DNA from: PALSA-612 sp963773055
Lineage (GTDB): Bacteria > Actinomycetota > Thermoleophilia > Gaiellales > Gaiellaceae
Assembly: GCA_963773055.1 (NCBI GenBank)
Contig: CAVYZL010000006.1
Coordinates: forward strand, 1,984,001-2,048,000
Direction of reading: 5' to 3'
Length of the DNA: 64,000 nucleotides
The position numbers and the translations under genes were made by a program. Position 1 is the stretch's first letter, and each line of letters starts with the position of its first letter. Below are positions 61,131 to 64,000 of this stretch, one piece after another. The notes beneath the pieces were generated by a model. The model did not search any database. It was not told the origin of the DNA and saw nothing but the letters and a program-made list of their open reading frames with translations.

Positions 61131-61577
61131 ATGACCATCTCACTCTCCACGATCCGGCGCCTGCGACTGGTGGCCGTCGCCGCCCTGGCTGCGATGGCTG
61201 TCGCTGGCCCGGCAACGGGAAGCCCGGGACAGGGCGTGCCGCCGCAGTCCGCGATCGACAACGCGAGCGCGACGTGGGCTGCAAAGGCCAAGCTGCTCGA
61301 CGTCTACGGGCAGCCCAGGCTCAAGCAGGCCCCGCCCCAGTCCGCGATCGACAACGCGAGCGCGACGTGGGCTGCAAAGGCCAAGCTGCTCGACGTCTAC
61401 GGGCAGCCGATTCCCGGTGCAATGCTCAAGTCGACAAGCGGCGGTCGGGCGGCAATGGACTGGGGCGCCTTCGGCATCGGTGCCGGAGCCGTGCTCGGGC
61501 TCGTGCTCCTCGTGAGCGGCCTCGCGGCCGGAGCCCACTACACCAGGCGCCGCATGCATCCGCGTCCGGCTGTATAG
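61131..61577 (+). CDS. small exported membrane protein with a 31-residue tandem repeat
   Basis: A 148-residue protein. ATG 61131 has AAGGAGG six bases upstream. An N-terminal signal (LVAVAALAAMAVAGPATG) is followed by two copies of a 31-residue unit containing QSAIDNASATWAAKAKLLDVYGQP, then a single C-terminal helix (AFGIGAGAVLGLVLLVSGLAAGA) and a basic tail. The copies are identical at DNA level over 71 bases, meaning a recent duplication. No family recognised; topology suggests an anchored extracytoplasmic peptide. It is divergent from the BTAD regulator. Confidence 0.7.
   Translation: MTISLSTIRRLRLVAVAALAAMAVAGPATGSPGQGVPPQSAIDNASATWAAKAKLLDVYGQPRLKQAPPQSAIDNASATWAAKAKLLDVYGQPIPGAMLKSTSGGRAAMDWGAFGIGAGAVLGLVLLVSGLAAGAHYTRRRMHPRPAV
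61245..61408 (+). repeat. perfect 71-bp direct repeat, period 93 bp
   Basis: Bases 61245-61315 and 61338-61408 are identical; the flanks differ by single substitutions. The 93-bp period is exactly 31 codons, so the repeat adds one unit in frame to the small membrane protein. The unit ends before the C-terminal helix. Confidence 0.95.
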
Positions 61578-61588
61578 GACGCGCATCA

Positions 61589-61623
61589 CTTCCGGCCGGG
61601 CGGTCCTCGCGCTCGGCCGGAAG
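61589..61623 (+). terminator. terminator after the repeat-containing small gene
   Basis: CTTCCGGCCG (61589-61598) pairs perfectly with CGGCCGGAAG (61614-61623) across a 15-base loop, 12 bases after the stop. A short T/C-rich tail follows (CTCCTCGTTACCCTTT). Confidence 0.75.
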
Positions 61624-62054
61624 CTCCTCGTTACCCTTTAGCTAGACGGCAGCACCGGCTACGCCGCGCACAGGGTCACGCTGGCGCGGGCTGAAGCTCC
61701 GGAGTCGTCCCTGACGGAGGTGGAATTGACCCTTACGAACGAAGCGATGCTGGACCGGTTTCAGGAGTGCGCGGCGCAGTTCTCGCGCACGCGTGCGTTA
61801 CGCGTAACGTCACCGTCGGCCAGTAGCCTCGATTGACAAATGGTCGGTCGACCGAAGCGATCAAGCAAGTCCCAGCTCGCTAGCAATCGGCAGCTGTGAC
61901 GACTCAACGCACTCGGCCGGCTCCCGATCGCTGAGGAGGCGAAGCCCATCAGTTCGTCGGGCGCCAGTGCTCTTATCGCCACCGCAGCGGCAGAGCTGTC
62001 AGTAACTGCTGACGCGGCGCAAGGGCGGCGCTCCGTGCCAAGCTCTGAAATGGC
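61624..62054. other. non-coding stretch with a 14-bp palindrome
   Basis: About 430 bases without a convincing gene. An open frame of 73 codons (61761-61982, minus strand) has no ribosome site and poor codon pattern, so I do not call it. The stretch holds the perfect palindrome CGTTACGCGTAACG (61796-61809), a plausible dimeric regulator site. It lies downstream of the leftward two-component genes and between two transcription units. GC content is visibly lower here than in the flanking genes. Confidence 0.5.
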
Positions 62055-62705
62055 CTACGCGCCGGCCCGCAGGTACGCCAGCACTGCGAGCACGCGCCGG
62101 TGCGATTCAGGTTTTACGTCGAGCCGAAGCTTCCCGAAGACCTGCTTCACGTGCGCCTCGACCGTGCGCTCGGTGATGAAGAGACGGCCGGCGATCGCCT
62201 TGTTGGAGAGGCCCTCTGCAACGAGACTGAGCACCTCATTCTCGCGATCGGTCAGCTCGGCGAGCGGATCTTCCCGACGGCGGCGGCCGACGAGCCGCGA
62301 CACGATCGTCGGATCCACCACGGTCTCGCCGTCGGCGATCCTTCGGAGAGCATCGATGAGGATGGCCACGTCGAAAACGCGCTCCTTGAGCAGGTACCCG
62401 ACGCGCTCGGGGTGCTCCTCGAGCAGACGCATCGCGTAGCTCGGCTCGACGTACTGGGAAAGCACGAGGACACCGACGTCCGGGTGCTCGGCGCGGATCT
62501 GCTGCGCGGCCACCAGCCCCTCGTCCGTATGTGTCGGAGGCATGCGGATGTCGACGATGGCCGCGTCGGGTCGGGCAAGGCGGACGTGCCGGAGCAACTC
62601 GTCCGCGTTCTCTGCCTCGGCCACGACGTCCACATCGGCGTCTCGAAGCAGACGAACGATGCCCTCGCGCGTGAGCATGACGTCGTCGGCGACGACTACG
62701 CGCAC
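62055..62705 (-). CDS. NarL/LuxR-family response regulator
   Basis: A 216-residue response regulator. The receiver has the acidic pair D7-D8, phospho-acceptor D52 in AIVDIRMPP, a Ser at the switch position and the Lys in YLLKERVF. The C-terminal LuxR helix-turn-helix reads LTDRENEVLSLVAEGLSNKAIAGRLFITERTVEAHVKQVFGKL. It probably responds to the histidine kinase gene that overlaps its start by 10 bases. Targets unknown. Confidence 0.94.
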   Translation of the reverse strand: MRVVVADDVMLTREGIVRLLRDADVDVVAEAENADELLRHVRLARPDAAIVDIRMPPTHTDEGLVAAQQIRAEHPDVGVLVLSQYVEPSYAMRLLEEHPERVGYLLKERVFDVAILIDALRRIADGETVVDPTIVSRLVGRRRREDPLAELTDRENEVLSLVAEGLSNKAIAGRLFITERTVEAHVKQVFGKLRLDVKPESHRRVLAVLAYLRAGA

Positions 62706-64000
62706 GGGATCTCCGCGCGAAGAGTCCTTGGCCCCGCGTCGAGCGTGCCCCCTAAAGCGCCGATGCGGTCGGCGAGATGCACGAGTTCGGAGCTGCGCTT
62801 CGCGCCGTCGTCGTGCACCTTGACGAGGAGGCGCTCGCCGTCGCGGTAGACCGTGATTCCGAGGAAGGTCGCGCCCCTCTCGGCCGCGTCCTCGACCGCC
62901 TCCGCCGCCGTCACATAGGCGGCGGTCTCGACGGGAGCCGCGTAGCGCTCCTGGGACACGTCGCCGAGCTCGACCGGCAGCGGAGCCACGTCGGCCAACG
63001 TGGCAAGCGCGGCTGCGAGACCGGCCTCCGTCAACGCGGCCGGATAGATGCCGTGGGCCAGGTCGCGCAGCTGGTCGAGGGCGCCTTGAGCCTCATCGGA
63101 GGCCGAGGCAAGCAGTGCTGCCAATTCCGAATCGCCAACGGCCGGGGCGGTGCGTGCGAGGCGCAGGTCGTAGGAGAGAGCCAAGAGGCTCTGCTGAGCC
63201 CCGTCGTGGAGGTCACGCTCTAGGCGTCGCCTCTCTGCGTCACCCGCGTCCACAATGCGCGCACGCGAGGCGCGGAGTTCCTCGAGACGAGCTCTCACCT
63301 CGGCCTGGAGTTGCTCGTTCTCGACTGCGAGACGAGCGGCAGTCAAGACCTCCTCGACAAGGCCGAACTGGTCGAGCAAGCGCTCGTCGTGGACAAGAAC
63401 GGCAATGGGTGTTTCGCCGCGGACGACAGGGGTGACGGCACGGCCGGGGCTGCTATCGACCTCGGTCGGGCGGCCTGCGGCATCGACGTAGGTTCCGGTC
63501 TCCGGCCGACGGTACGCAAGCTCGAGGGCCGGATCGCCGAGCGCCTCGGCGAGGGCATCCCGCACGGCCCCCGGCCTGGGCATCTGACCCAGCTCCACGA
63601 CGTAGCGTGCGACGGACGCTCGCGCCTGCCGTTCCCTGAGCAGCGTCAAGCCAACGCCGAGCGCGAAGGCAGCGAGCGCGGCCGCCTCGTAACGCCAGAG
63701 TCGCTGGTCGAGAGAATCGTTACCCAAGATCCCGCGTGCCAACGCGTGTTGGAAGTCCCACGCGACGAGTGCCAGGTACGCGGTTGCTGGCACGAGGACG
63801 GGAAACACTGCGGCCGCGGCGTGTGAAGAGCGGAAGAGGCGCCACAGCAGCAGAACGCCCACGGCCGCCAACCAGCAAATCCCGGCGCGAAGTCCGTAGC
63901 GGTTGAAGGTGTCGAAGAGCCCGTCATCGCCCGTGACGAGTACGAGGTTTGGAGGACACTGAAAGCAGCCCGTCGCCTTCGGGTCGAAGACCGCCATCGG
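62696..64000 (-). CDS. NarL-type sensor histidine kinase with degenerate ATPase domain (5' end beyond window)
   Basis: At least 434 residues; the frame stays open to the window edge, so the true start is probably outside. Order: a segment with CFQC, four or five hydrophobic helices (YGLRAGICWLAAVGVLLLW, VFPVLVPATAYLALVAW), a GAF-like region, coiled coil, HisKA_3 with the phosphorylatable His in ERRRLERDLHDGAQQSLLALS, and a HATPase-like domain. There the N box reads AEAVEDAAERG, without the usual Asn, and the G2 glycine box is replaced by SSELVHLADRI, while DDG is kept. ATP binding may be lost or altered, leaving a phosphatase or heterodimer partner. Confidence 0.88.
   Translation of the reverse strand, partial: PMAVFDPKATGCFQCPPNLVLVTGDDGLFDTFNRYGLRAGICWLAAVGVLLLWRLFRSSHAAAAVFPVLVPATAYLALVAWDFQHALARGILGNDSLDQRLWRYEAAALAAFALGVGLTLLRERQARASVARYVVELGQMPRPGAVRDALAEALGDPALELAYRRPETGTYVDAAGRPTEVDSSPGRAVTPVVRGETPIAVLVHDERLLDQFGLVEEVLTAARLAVENEQLQAEVRARLEELRASRARIVDAGDAERRRLERDLHDGAQQSLLALSYDLRLARTAPAVGDSELAALLASASDEAQGALDQLRDLAHGIYPAALTEAGLAAALATLADVAPLPVELGDVSQERYAAPVETAAYVTAAEAVEDAAERGATFLGITVYRDGERLLVKVHDDGAKRSSELVHLADRIGALGGTLDAGPRTLRAEIPCA

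Noticed and set aside
61761..61982. 73-codon open frame on the minus strand
   Set aside because: No ribosome site, no recognisable motif and poor third-base GC bias; treated as chance.
1..64000. CRISPR arrays, insertion sequences, rRNA genes
   Set aside because: No regularly spaced short repeats, transposase motifs, terminal inverted repeats or rRNA-like sequence were found; the only long direct repeat is the coding repeat at 61245.

Overview
The window is high-GC (roughly 70%), densely coded DNA with many GTG and TTG starts, 4-base ATGA/GTGA overlaps between neighbours, and actinobacterial-type families: CsoR, VKOR next to a DsbA-like protein, CGNR zinc finger, BTAD/SARP regulator, CHRD protein, and a GNAT/acyl-CoA synthetase with the GNAT domain at the N terminus. 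I infer an actinobacterium, probably a deep-branching soil or groundwater lineage such as Thermoleophilia (Gaiellales/Solirubrobacterales). No rRNA or ribosomal protein gene is present to confirm this. There is one tRNA (Arg, CCT), no CRISPR array, no transposase and no phage module.

Layout. (a) 1-10.3 kb is a metal and redox block: a heavy-metal P-type ATPase cut by the window edge, a GNAT/ADP-forming acyl-CoA synthetase, a P2-type cation ATPase, DsbA-like and VKOR proteins, a small Cys-rich protein, then copA-csoR behind a CsoR operator placed inside a leaderless promoter. (b) 10.5-12.3 kb: a TPP riboswitch, a CytX-type thiamine-precursor permease and an overlapping Asp-box protein. (c) 12.3-18.2 kb: secreted and membrane proteins of unknown role, including a Cys-paired repeat protein, a Thr-rich lipoprotein and a PhzF-like protein. 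(d) 18.3-22.1 kb: a roughly 1,265-residue secreted fusion of an alkaline-phosphatase-superfamily phosphodiesterase and a 5'-nucleotidase. (e) 22.1-36.9 kb: LiaF-like and SixA proteins, a PadR-controlled ABC-2 exporter, a class III aminotransferase, two FtsX/ABC systems (one ATPase carries a C-terminal cyclic-nucleotide-binding-like domain), a patatin with the same kind of sensor domain, and CGNR and CHRD proteins. (f) 37.0-57.1 kb: a large catabolic locus built as two divergent operons around one 110-bp control region next to a GntR/FCD regulator. (g) 57.4-64 kb: ABM-like protein, tRNA-Arg, DUF4396 protein, a stand-alone BMP-type ligand-binding protein convergent with a BTAD regulator carrying a beta-propeller, a small repeat-containing membrane protein, and a NarL-type response regulator with a histidine kinase whose ATPase domain looks degenerate.

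Locus (f) is the best candidate for an undescribed system. The leftward operon encodes a TIM-barrel amidohydrolase, a complete BMP-type (nucleoside/purine-like) ABC importer, a class V aminotransferase, the FAD subunit of a molybdenum hydroxylase and an M20 amidohydrolase. The rightward operon encodes the regulator, an LLM flavin oxygenase, an M29/NicX-like metalloprotein, a cupin, a class II aldolase, the 2Fe-2S and molybdopterin subunits of the hydroxylase, a 3-hydroxyacyl-CoA dehydrogenase-like enzyme, an MBL hydrolase, an SDR, a VOC protein and a zinc alcohol dehydrogenase. A CoxG homologue lies at its left end. Together they read as uptake, hydroxylation, ring opening, deamidation and oxidation of an unidentified N-containing, probably heterocyclic compound.

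About a dozen genes spread over the window are broken by single-base frameshifts, nearly all apparent one-base insertions, and their length remainders agree with this. The reading resumes perfectly conserved sequence after each break, so I treat these as probable sequence errors and give full-gene spans.
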